From Planctomycetota bacterium (lineage in GTDB: Bacteria > Planctomycetota > Phycisphaerae > UBA1845), in contig JADFOB010000035.1 of the NCBI GenBank assembly GCA_022563055.1, forward strand, positions 1-8,565: a DNA stretch of 8,565 nt. Reading direction: 5' to 3'. The first letter of the stretch is position 1; the number at the start of each line of letters is the position of its first letter. This document shows, piece by piece, positions 1-5,438 of the stretch. Both the position numbers and the translations under genes were made by a program. The notes under the pieces are model-generated. The model was not told the origin of the DNA and searched no databases. It worked only from the letters and a program-made list of their open reading frames with translations.

Positions 1-138
1 GGCTTGTTGCTGGTGGACGACATCAACTTGTGGCCGTCGCCTGCCTCACTGCCCGTACCAGACGGCTGGCCAGTGGTCGATCGCAGCTCAAACGGGATCA
101 AGCAGACGTGGATTTGGCGAAAACCTCCACCGGGGTAA
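1..138 (+). CDS. 3' end of an unidentified protein, possibly a class I SAM-dependent methyltransferase
   Basis: Frame 1 is open from the window edge to TAA at 136-138, giving 45 residues of a C-terminus. It starts GLLLVDDINLWP and ends with a stretch containing GWPVVDR and QTWIWRKPPPG. A Gly-Leu-Leu-x-Val-Asp-Asp strand followed about 25 residues later by W-x-VVDR and a final aromatic/Arg-Lys strand resembles the last two beta strands of small class I O-methyltransferases (Methyltransf_24 type). This rests on a short pattern only, so the family is a weak guess. The gene is convergent with the - strand genes ending at 228. No terminator hairpin is obvious, but a tandem repeat lies just beyond. 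Confidence 0.4.
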   Translation, partial: GLLLVDDINLWPSPASLPVPDGWPVVDRSSNGIKQTWIWRKPPPG

Positions 139-184
139 GGTAGGCTAGGTGACTGCTACGGGAGACGCCTGTTGGTCTCGATCA

Positions 185-224
185 CCTGACCCTGACACCT
201 ATCCCCTATCCCCTATCACCTATC
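185..224. repeat. Short tandem repeat, (A/C)CCTATC x4 preceded by CCTGAC x2
   Basis: Positions 197-224 are four consecutive 7-bp units of (A/C)CCTATC. Directly upstream, 185-196 are two copies of CCTGAC. The array fills the gap between two convergent reading frames (stop at 138 on +, stop at 228 on -) and ends only a few bases before the permease stop codon. It is a slippage-type simple repeat; no coding or regulatory role can be inferred. Confidence 0.85.
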
Positions 225-227
225 ATT

Positions 228-500
228 CTATTCATTCCGCAGCGCCACCGTGGGATCCAATCGACTTGCGCGTCGTGCGGGAAAGTAGGCCGCCGTCACC
301 GCGAACCCGGCGAGTAAAAGCGTGACGCCGCCCAAGGTTAGAGGATCGGTACCGGAGACCTCGAACAGGAAGCTCGACATCGCCTGACCGCCTGCCATTG
401 CGATCCCTATGCCGATCGCACCGCCGATGACCACAGGGAGCATCGCCTGTCTCACGACGAGATTTCGCACCGTCTTGGCCGACGCGCCCAGCGCGAGGGC
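228..500 (-). pseudogene. C-terminal fragment of an ADOP/MacB-type ABC transporter permease
   Basis: The fragment can be followed from LALGASAKTVRNLVVRQ at about 500 to the TAG at 228-230, about 90 residues. ALGAS-x-x-x-V-x-x-L-V-x-RQ, then two hydrophobic helices (MLPVVIGGAIGIGIAMAGG and LTLGGVTLLLAGFAVTAAY), then FPARRAS-x-x-DP-x-x-ALR, is the standard end of FtsX-domain permeases of the acidobacterial duplicated orphan permease (ADOP) / MacB group. These are normally about 400 residues (MacB) or 800 (ADOP), so all but the last two transmembrane helices are missing. Upstream of the ALGAS loop the frame runs into the antisense-frame reading of the cyclophilin gene and shows no permease features, so the break lies at the cyclophilin stop codon (500-502) to within a few bases. 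GTG at 470 could start an 80-residue product, but a lone tail with no periplasmic domain should not function. Best read as a 5'-truncated remnant. Confidence 0.8.
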
Positions 501-1108
501 TAGCGGAGAATGCGACGGGCTCCGGTGATCAGAACCGGCGAGGCGAGCCGTTGTCCGACTGCGGCTTGCGAGTGAATCTTTCGGACGACCTCCATGCCGC
601 TTACGACCCAGCCAAAGGCGGCAAACCCCTGGCTGTCCGTGTGACGCCGACCCCCGAAATCGAGTTCTGGTTGGTCCCCGATACAGATGAAAAACTCGGA
701 TCGGGCGGTGTCCGGCCCGGCCCGCGCCATCGACACGGCGCCGTCCACGTGCCGTAATCCGGTCACGCTGGTGCGCTCGAGGGCGATGGCCGGAAATCTC
801 TCGCTGCGCCGGTCGGGGTTGGATCCTCCCTGTATCACCTCGATGCGGATGGAATCGTCGGGTTGGTTGTCCATCCGCACGCTGCGAAAGAACGAACCAC
901 GGTCGAAGAGGAGATCGTCGACGTAGGCGAGGAAGTTCCCAGCCGTGACCGGGGCGCGCTCTATGTAGATCTCGGCCGTGATCTCTCCCTCGGAGGTCTC
1001 GATCTCGACGAGCACCGTACGACCGACCGACTGCGGCGTGGCCTCGGGTGCGCCCACGACCGTCGCGCCCAGAAGTACCGCCAGAAAATACGCAAGCCGC
1101 GCGATCAT
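500..1108 (-). CDS. Secreted cyclophilin-type peptidyl-prolyl cis-trans isomerase
   Basis: This 202-residue protein catalyses cis-trans isomerisation of Xaa-Pro bonds, helping proteins fold. Residues 1 to about 25 (MIARLAYFLAVLLGATVVGA) form a signal peptide without a clear lipobox Cys, so export to the periplasm is inferred. The cyclophilin domain spans about 31-200: VEIETSEGEITAEIY, APVTAGNFLAYVDD, FFRSVR (R75 aligns with the catalytic Arg), IQGGSNPD at 92-99, GAVSMARAGPDTARSEFFICIGDQPELDFGG in the 120s-150s (substrate groove), and GFAAFGWVVSGMEVVRKI. Length and motif order are normal and the gene appears complete. Start ATG at 1108 is chosen because the signal peptide begins there; a G-rich tract (GGGGGCG) directly precedes it. 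The ATG overlaps the stop of the upstream chimeric YgfZ frame as ATGA, so translational coupling is possible. Its 3' end abuts the permease fragment. Confidence 0.93.
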   Translation of the reverse strand: MIARLAYFLAVLLGATVVGAPEATPQSVGRTVLVEIETSEGEITAEIYIERAPVTAGNFLAYVDDLLFDRGSFFRSVRMDNQPDDSIRIEVIQGGSNPDRRSERFPAIALERTSVTGLRHVDGAVSMARAGPDTARSEFFICIGDQPELDFGGRRHTDSQGFAAFGWVVSGMEVVRKIHSQAAVGQRLASPVLITGARRILR

Positions 1109-2232
1109 CGCCCCCGCATTCCCCGGCGTTGTGGTGGTTCGGTCAGCGACGGGTGGGAAGCTGGATAACGGTCAGGGTCGCTCCGTCCAGCAAGGAGAGG
1201 AACATCTCCATCGGGTCGGACTGCATGTCGCCGAGAGACGCCTGCAACGTCAAACGCTCGCCGTCCGGAACGCCGCAGAAGCGAAAGAACCCGGTGGCGC
1301 TGGCCGTCACATCCCAGTCCCGGGCGACCGAGATTGTTGGCCGATATGGCGGGGAGGAGTTCGTCGTGCTGGCTCCGGAGACGGCGGGCGACGGCGCCTC
1401 GGGATCGCATCCGTTCGACGACCTCTTGGCCGAGATAGCATCCTTTGTCAAAGGCGACGGCGCGTTCGAGTTGGCCTGTCTCGGCGGGCAACACTTCATC
1501 GGTAATTTCATGCCCGGACCAGGGAATCCCCGACTCGATACGATGAATTTGCACGGCTTCGTAGCCGGCGGGTGTCGCTGCGTTGGCACGCGATGGATCG
1601 CTCAGGCTCCGCCAGAGCTGGACAGCCGACTCACGGGGCACGTACAACTCCACTCCGAAAGTGCCGCAGAAGTCATGCCGAACCATCGCCACGCTCATGC
1701 CGCTCAGGGAAATGTCTGTGTGGCCCAGGCTCGGTAACGCCGCCGCGTCGGGACCGCCAAGTTCGGTAAGCAGCATCGCAGCACGGTCGCCGGTGAGTCC
1801 GAGTCGGACGAAGTCATCACTCCGATCCACGATCGACACGTCCTCGGTAATGATGTACTTCTTGAAATGGAGCGTCGCAACGCCGAGAAACCGCCTGTCC
1901 AAATCCAACCAGATGATGTCCTCTTTGACCAGGATGTTCAGGTCAAAGAGGATCCTGCCTTGCGCATTTGTAGTGAACGCGTAGTTCCCCTCTCCGCAGG
2001 CGAGCGTCTTGACGTGGTTGGTCGTGAAGTTGTGGAGCCACGAAGCCCGATCCGACCCGGTGACTTCCAAGAGCCCACGGTAGCTACAGTCGACGAGGGC
2101 AGGGCCTTTTTCGATGGCGTGATACTCGCGCAGGGGATCGCCGTGCGATCCGACAACGGTGACGCCGCCCACGTCCACCGACGTCGCTCCCGCATCGAGG
2201 AGAGACGAGACGAGATCAAGCCAATCATTCAT
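1105..2232 (-). CDS. ygfZ: YgfZ/GcvT-like folate-binding protein with a replaced C-terminus
   Basis: Residues 1 to about 285 of this 375-codon frame are a good YgfZ-family protein (tetrahydrofolate-dependent, cytoplasmic, involved in maintaining Fe-S enzymes; GcvT-like fold). Visible blocks: ALVDCSYRGLLEVTGSDRASWLHN at 45-68, then GEGNYAFTTNAQGRILFD at 80-97, VELYVPR near 194-200, YEAVQIHRIESGIPWSGHEI at 224-243, LPAETGQLERAVAFDKGCYLGQEVVERMRSRG at 248-279. KGCYLGQE (Cys267 region) is the family signature. After VARRL (about position 1378) homology stops. The remaining roughly 90 residues are low-complexity Arg-rich sequence read antisense or out of frame through fragments of a GGDEF gene and a carboxypeptidase-regulatory-like gene. 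The family normally continues with a C-terminal beta domain (GcvT_C-like), which is absent. The stop overlaps the cyclophilin ATG (ATGA). Start ATG at 2232 gives the expected N-terminus; the upstream GGA is a weak ribosome site. Whether the truncated product works is unknown. Confidence 0.8.
   Translation of the reverse strand: MNDWLDLVSSLLDAGATSVDVGGVTVVGSHGDPLREYHAIEKGPALVDCSYRGLLEVTGSDRASWLHNFTTNHVKTLACGEGNYAFTTNAQGRILFDLNILVKEDIIWLDLDRRFLGVATLHFKKYIITEDVSIVDRSDDFVRLGLTGDRAAMLLTELGGPDAAALPSLGHTDISLSGMSVAMVRHDFCGTFGVELYVPRESAVQLWRSLSDPSRANAATPAGYEAVQIHRIESGIPWSGHEITDEVLPAETGQLERAVAFDKGCYLGQEVVERMRSRGAVARRLRSQHDELLPAISANNLGRPGLGCDGQRHRVLSLLRRSGRRAFDVAGVSRRHAVRPDGDVPLLAGRSDPDRYPASHPSLTEPPQRRGMRGR
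1143..1314 (-). pseudogene. C-terminal fragment of a carboxypeptidase-regulatory-like domain protein
   Basis: In a different - strand frame from the YgfZ gene, about 55 residues end at TGA 1143-1145. The piece TASATGFFRFCGVP followed by DGERLTLQAS is the hallmark edge strand of CarboxypepD_reg-like domains (TD-x-x-G-x-FRFCGVP-x-G-x-x-V-x-x-x-A), commonly found at the ends of surface or TonB-linked proteins in Acidobacteria and Gemmatimonadetes. Its last residues, LDGATLTVIQLPTRR, look like a natural terminal strand. Nothing upstream in this frame belongs to the family: the DNA becomes a GGDEF fragment on the other strand. No start codon with a ribosome site fits, so this is a relic. Family assignment rests on one motif. 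Confidence 0.6.
1315..1386 (+). pseudogene. Internal fragment of a GGDEF (diguanylate cyclase) domain
   Basis: The + strand frame through 1321-1383 reads RATEIVGRYGGEEFVVLAPET. This matches the core of GGDEF domains: a short helix end, the RYGGEEF active-site hairpin (GG[D/E]EF, the c-di-GMP synthesis signature), the VVL strand and the PET loop. It is only about 23 residues of a domain that is normally about 160. To the left, the DNA encodes the carboxypeptidase-regulatory tail on the - strand; to the right it encodes YgfZ on the - strand. Neither flank continues the GGDEF fold in any frame. It is therefore a captured scrap, not a gene, and has no start codon or ribosome site. Confidence 0.75.
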
Positions 2233-2420
2233 TCCAAGGCGACCGTAAGCAAGCAGCAGGCGAATGTCATCGGATCGATTCTTCCACGCCGGTGGAGAAT
2301 ACGGCTGTTGACGCAGAGTATCAACCGGTAACGCGCAGAAACTGTTCGTGGGCGACCGGTGTGAAGCTCGCCGCAGATACGGCTTTGGCGTCCCGCGACA
2401 GCGTTTATTTGTTCGGATTG

Positions 2421-2462
2421 GCCCTCAGGGATATCCAGATGCCCGTGATGGAGGGCGATGAA
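2421..2462 (+). pseudogene. Receiver-domain-like motif relic (DIQMPVMEG)
   Basis: The + strand frame at 2421-2462 reads ALRDIQMPVMEGDE. DIQMPVM[D/E]G is the phospho-acceptor strand and loop of response regulator receiver domains (usually LMDIQMPVMDG). The rest of the frame, in both directions, shows no other receiver element: no acidic pair, no T/S strand and no KP loop. It is at most about 14 residues, so chance cannot be excluded, but the nucleotide run is also typical of REC genes. It lies about 350 bp upstream of a complete REC gene whose own motif reads DLRMPSMDG, so it is not a simple copy of that gene. Confidence 0.35.
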
Positions 2463-2734
2463 ACGATGCCGTTCGGGAGGGCGGAACCCGTCGCACAGCA
2501 AGAATTCGAGGAATCCGTATCGTTGTTCGCTTGAATTCGGTGAAGTCGTACCGTATTATCCCACGACGTCAGGTCCAACTGGATCTGTGGGAATTATTCG
2601 GAAGTCCGACCCGCTTTTAAGAGACGTAGTATGCTCGATGGTGCAGCGTTGCGGATGATAGAATGGCAACTCTGTGGGACCATGGATCCGTCGGGCAGAT
2701 GGACTGGGATGAAACAACTGCGGAGTTCTGTTTG

Positions 2735-2744
2735 ACCACGTGGT
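2735..2744. promoter_or_regulatory. Perfect palindrome ACCACGTGGT, possible operator
   Basis: A 10-bp perfect palindrome centred 73 bp upstream of the REC-XRE start codon. The sequence is the kind of short symmetric site bound by dimeric HTH proteins, and the downstream gene encodes one, so autoregulation is conceivable. There is no second copy in the window and no well-supported promoter next to it, so the role is speculative. Confidence 0.25.
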
Positions 2745-2765
2745 GGTTAGGCAACACTTTCCGGG

Positions 2766-2779
2766 CGTGCGAGCGCACG
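2766..2779. promoter_or_regulatory. Inverted repeat CGTGCG-AG-CGCACG upstream of the REC-XRE gene
   Basis: Two perfect 6-bp arms separated by AG, ending 33 bp before the ATG at 2813. The 2-nt centre is too tight for a stable RNA hairpin, which favours a DNA-binding site over a terminator. It could be an operator in the 5' leader, but only position and symmetry support this. Confidence 0.25.
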
Positions 2780-2812
2780 ACCACACCGAACCCCTGAGCG
2801 AAGGAAGAGAGC

Positions 2813-3418
2813 ATGGCTGTACGACATCACATCAAGGTACTGGTGATCGACGACGATCCGTCGATCTGCACGACGGTCGGACTTCTTCTGGAGGATCACG
2901 GATACAGTCCGCGGACCTACACGAATCCGGAAGAGGCGATCGAGGTCGCGGAGAAGGAGTCGTTCCAGATTGCGCTGGTCGACCTGCGCATGCCGTCGAT
3001 GGACGGCGTCGAGGTGGTCGAAAAGCTCAGGAAGATCGACGATCGGATGAGCTGTATTGTCATGACAGCCTATCCGGATCTGGACAGCGCGACCGAGACG
3101 ATGCGCCAGGGCACATGCGACTACATCTCCAAGCCCTTCAAACAGGAGGAGCTCGTCGCATCGGTTGACCGTGCGTGCCAGCGCATGGGCATCATCTACA
3201 CCGACGAGCACGAACTCAACCGTCTGATCGGACAGCGCATCCGAAGTCATCGGCTGGGCCAAAACCTGACCCTGCGCCAGTTGTCGGATCGGACGGATCT
3301 GACGACATCTCAGTTGTCGCAGGTGGAACTCGGCAAGAACGCCGCCTCGATCTGGGCACTGGCGAGAATCAGCAACGCGCTTGGCCTACAGGTTTCGGAG
3401 CTCCTCACGGGTATGTAG
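2813..3418 (+). CDS. Response regulator: receiver domain fused to an XRE-type helix-turn-helix
   Basis: This 201-residue cytoplasmic transcription factor is expected to be controlled by Asp phosphorylation. The receiver domain spans about 6-122: IKVLVIDDDPS with acidic residues D13-D15, IALVDLRMPSMDGVEVV with phospho-acceptor D57, CIVMTAYPD with T85, and YISKPFKQEEL with K107. A linker leads to a Cro/C1-type HTH at about 137-197: LIGQRIRSHRLGQNLTLRQLS, then TSQLSQVELGKNAASIWALARISNALGLQVSELL. All key residues are present. Most response regulators use winged-helix, NarL or Fis outputs, so a REC-XRE pairing is uncommon. Start ATG at 2813 is supported by AAGGAAG at 2801-2807. There is no partner histidine kinase in the window. 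The gene stands alone, convergent with mcsB, with upstream palindromes that might be its own targets. Confidence 0.93.
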   Translation: MAVRHHIKVLVIDDDPSICTTVGLLLEDHGYSPRTYTNPEEAIEVAEKESFQIALVDLRMPSMDGVEVVEKLRKIDDRMSCIVMTAYPDLDSATETMRQGTCDYISKPFKQEELVASVDRACQRMGIIYTDEHELNRLIGQRIRSHRLGQNLTLRQLSDRTDLTTSQLSQVELGKNAASIWALARISNALGLQVSELLTGM

Positions 3419-3670
3419 CGCGACGACGACGTGTCAGCGGGAGCCGGCGCGACTGCCCGTGCATCTGCTTAACGGTTTCGCGTGGATTGGGAGCCCCAAG
3501 CGTGAGCGACGGGTCCACGCCCGCGATCGCAGCACGTTGGGTGGGCTCTTCGTCAAGTCGCAAGCCGACGGGTGTGGCCATCATCGGAGGCAAGGCGGGA
3601 TTAGTCACGCCATACCTTACGACGTTGACGTCGCCTGCCACGGTCAGGGTGCCCGGGGAAAGGCAAAACA
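3419..3670. other. Non-coding or unrecognised stretch downstream of the REC-XRE gene
   Basis: Both strands stay open through most of this segment. The + strand reads GLGAPSVSDGSTPAIAARW and then GVAIIGGKAGLVTPYL; the - strand reads MATPVGLRLDEEPTQRAA and then LTLGAPNPRETV. Neither has a plausible start with a ribosome site, and neither matches a family I recognise. Because it leads into a repeat element, it may be part of a larger decayed or repeated unit. No function is proposed. Confidence 0.4.
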
Positions 3671-3801
3671 CCACAGAGACACAGAGACACAGAGAAGAAA
3701 AGGCAGCAAGGCAAGAGGAAGGCAACGAGGCAACAGGCATGAGAGGTTCACCCTCTTGGCTGTTGCCTTTCTCTCCTCTCTGGGTCTCTGTGCTTCTGTG
3801 G
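3671..3801. repeat. MITE-like imperfect inverted repeat (CCACAGAGACACAGAG arms)
   Basis: The left arm at 3671-3717 begins CCACAGAGACACAGAGACAC. The reverse complement of the right arm (about 3754-3801) begins CCACAGAAGCACAGAGAC, and both continue into A/G-rich sequence and AAGGCA. By eye about three quarters of 47 positions match. Inside are copies of AGGCAAC and, on the other side, GTTGCC, so the whole unit of about 131 nt could fold into one long hairpin. It lies between two convergent genes (REC-XRE ending at 3418, mcsB ending at 3853). It could thus act as a bidirectional terminator or mRNA 3' stabiliser, but it has no U-tract. No transposase gene is included, so if mobile it would need one in trans. 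Confidence 0.75.
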
Positions 3802-3852
3802 TTCTTTCGCAACCTTGCTTTGGCGGGAACATGCCAGTGCGACAAAATATGG

Positions 3853-4905
3853 TCACACCCCAAGCCGACTCCGGACGTAGTTGGCGCGAGCAATGGCGCG
3901 TTCCTCTCCATCCATTGTCTGTCCGTTTGCCTTCTGCAAGTGGGCCGGCTGTGTGTAGAGGAAGATGTCGCTCAGCGCGGCGGCATCGAATTCCGTAAAC
4001 CGACCCATGTGGATACCGACGCGGATCGGGGAAAGCAGCGCCTGGACCTCCTCGCTGCTAATGCAGCGAGCGTTACGCAGCGTTCCGTAAGCCCGCCAGA
4101 TTCGATCATCCAGTTGATAGGGACGGAGGCGCGCCAGCGACTCGCGGGCAGCCTGCTCATACTCGACAACTCGGGGGATGATGGCCTGACCGAAGGCGGT
4201 GATGATTTCCTCCTCCGTCTTTCCGAGCGTCGTCTGATTCGAGACCTGGTATAGATCGCCGATGGCGTCGGTCCCCTCGCCGTAGAGTCCGCGAACCGCG
4301 AGCCTCATGTCGCGTGCGGCGCGGGCGACGCGCTCAATCTCCTTGGTCCACTTCAACGCCGGCAGATGCAGCATGACCGAGACGCGGATTCCCGTGCCTA
4401 CGTTCGTGGGACAAGCGGTGAGGTAGCCGAACTGGCGATCGAAGGCGAACGGCACCTCCTTGCCCAGCGCGTCGTCGACCTCACTCACTTCATCCCACAG
4501 ACCATCCAATTGAAAACCGCAGCGCAGCGTCTGGATGCGCAGATGATCCTCCTCGTTGATCATGAGCGACAGTGTCTCTTTGGGGGAGATGCTCACGCCG
4601 CGACTTCCCGTACTCGTCGCATGTTGGCGGCTGATCAGGTGACGCTCGACCAGAAGACGCCGATCGAGGGGGTCGGCATCGAGCAGGTCGACCCACAAGG
4701 AATCCGACCAAGCCGGATTGGATGTAATCGCGTCAGCCAGCGCACGATACACCTCGGTCCGCTCCGTCTCGCCCGCGCTGGAGAGAAAGGGAAACTCCGC
4801 CACGTTTCTGGCAAGTCGAACGCGCGTGGAGATAACGACATCGGCATTGGGTCCGTCGGGGCGGAGCCACTCGCCGGTCGTCTTTGTCAGGTCGTCGATT
4901 GTCAT
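3853..4905 (-). CDS. mcsB: Protein arginine kinase McsB
   Basis: McsB phosphorylates arginines on client proteins, in Firmicutes marking them for ClpCP; it is a phosphagen-kinase-type enzyme activated by McsA. At 350 residues it has the normal length. Diagnostic blocks are STRVRLARN at 26-34 (nucleotide binding), NEEDHLRIQ at 117-125 (E118 and E119 aligned with the guanidino-binding and catalytic Glu pair), GYLTACPTNVGTG at 160-172 (C165 is the family active-site Cys), LPALKW at 181-186, RGLYGEGTDAIGDLYQVSNQTTLGK at 205-229, and TEEEII. The N-terminal lobe of creatine kinase is lacking, as in all McsB. The ATG overlaps the mcsA stop as ATGA with no strong Shine-Dalgarno site, implying translational coupling. 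No ctsR or clpC is adjacent, unlike in Bacillus. The 3' end faces the MITE-like hairpin. Confidence 0.97.
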   Translation of the reverse strand: MTIDDLTKTTGEWLRPDGPNADVVISTRVRLARNVAEFPFLSSAGETERTEVYRALADAITSNPAWSDSLWVDLLDADPLDRRLLVERHLISRQHATSTGSRGVSISPKETLSLMINEEDHLRIQTLRCGFQLDGLWDEVSEVDDALGKEVPFAFDRQFGYLTACPTNVGTGIRVSVMLHLPALKWTKEIERVARAARDMRLAVRGLYGEGTDAIGDLYQVSNQTTLGKTEEEIITAFGQAIIPRVVEYEQAARESLARLRPYQLDDRIWRAYGTLRNARCISSEEVQALLSPIRVGIHMGRFTEFDAAALSDIFLYTQPAHLQKANGQTMDGEERAIARANYVRSRLGV

Positions 4906-5405
4906 GGTGATTCCGAAGGTCGAGAACCTTGAAGAGCCCGGATCTGATCGCGCAACCGTGCGGCGAGTTCGTAGTTTTCTTCTCGGACCGCCGCCTGAAG
5001 TTCGCGCCGAAACCTGATCAGCTCGGATTGCCGCTGGAGGTTGATGTCGGCTGTCGCCGGCACTTTCCCGACATGGTGGGCGGCGTTCTCATGGGCCCGT
5101 TCCAACAGCGGCGTGAGCAGGGAGCGGAAGGCCACGTAGTCGTGGGCGCATCCGAGCTGGCCCGTAGCCTGAAACTCCCGAAACGTGATCCCACACTTAG
5201 GGCAGGAGGTATCGCCTGCATGCCCTGGGCCGACCTTGTGCTTGAAGAACTCCTGGAGCATGGCGCTGGTGGTCTGGTGCTGCTTGACCACCACCCCTTC
5301 TTTCTCAGCGCATCCGTCGCACAGGTGTTGCTCACGCTTTTCCGGCACTTCGGTGATGTGGACGGTGGCTCTGGCTTTCTTGCAGTTCTGACAAACGTAG
5401 TGCAT
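4902..5405 (-). CDS. mcsA: McsA: zinc-finger activator of the McsB arginine kinase, UVR motif
   Basis: A 167-residue cytoplasmic protein. Cys pairs are C5-x2-C8, C29-x2-C32 and C68-x2-C71; the fourth site reads GCAHDY (C86, then Asp89 where other McsA proteins have the second Cys). The UVR motif occupies about 126-158 (LIRFRRELQAAVREENYELAARLRDQI), the segment shared with UvrB/UvrC, used for protein-protein contact. In Firmicutes McsA binds and activates McsB. The open frame extends upstream to about 5690, but MHYVCQNCK at 5405 is chosen: it starts the first zinc knuckle, as in family members, and AAGGGT lies 9 nt upstream. The promoter with an overlapping palindrome is at 5439-5471. The loss of one zinc ligand may be a lineage variant (Asp or the adjacent His could coordinate) or a weakened second zinc site. 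Confidence 0.93.
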   Translation of the reverse strand: MHYVCQNCKKARATVHITEVPEKREQHLCDGCAEKEGVVVKQHQTTSAMLQEFFKHKVGPGHAGDTSCPKCGITFREFQATGQLGCAHDYVAFRSLLTPLLERAHENAAHHVGKVPATADINLQRQSELIRFRRELQAAVREENYELAARLRDQIRALQGSRPSESP

Positions 5406-5438
5406 GTGGTGCGGACCCTTCGATACGCCTGTTCCCCA

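Larger units (their letters stand above)
2233..2812. other. Intergenic stretch between divergent ygfZ and the REC-XRE gene
   Basis: No convincing gene is present. Small frames on both strands (for example 2229-2501 - and 2458-2658 +) have no recognisable domain and no ribosome sites. The features seen are a receiver-domain-like motif at 2421-2462 and two palindromes close to the downstream gene at 2735-2744 and 2766-2779. The region must contain the promoters of the two divergent genes, but no strong -35/-10 pair could be picked with confidence. Confidence 0.6.

Noticed and set aside
2229..2501. - strand frame of 90 codons upstream of ygfZ
   Set aside because: No ribosome site, no recognisable domain, and it overlaps the ygfZ start region and the opposite-strand REC-like motif.
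2607..2635. Promoter with TATGCT at 2630-2635
   Set aside because: No acceptable -35 at 16-18 bp upstream (CCGACC) and no gene start at a sensible distance.
3405..3911. - strand frame of 168 codons with SSLCLCVSVVF-type segments
   Set aside because: The hydrophobic Cys/Ser/Val stretch is the translation of the CACAGAGA repeat, not a membrane segment of a real protein.
3175..4254. Long + strand open frame of 359 codons
   Set aside because: It overlaps the end of the REC-XRE gene, the hairpin element and the antisense of mcsB; no continuous protein family is present and there is no ribosome site.
4366..4932. + strand frame of 188 codons
   Set aside because: Antisense reading of mcsB, whose motifs are unambiguous.
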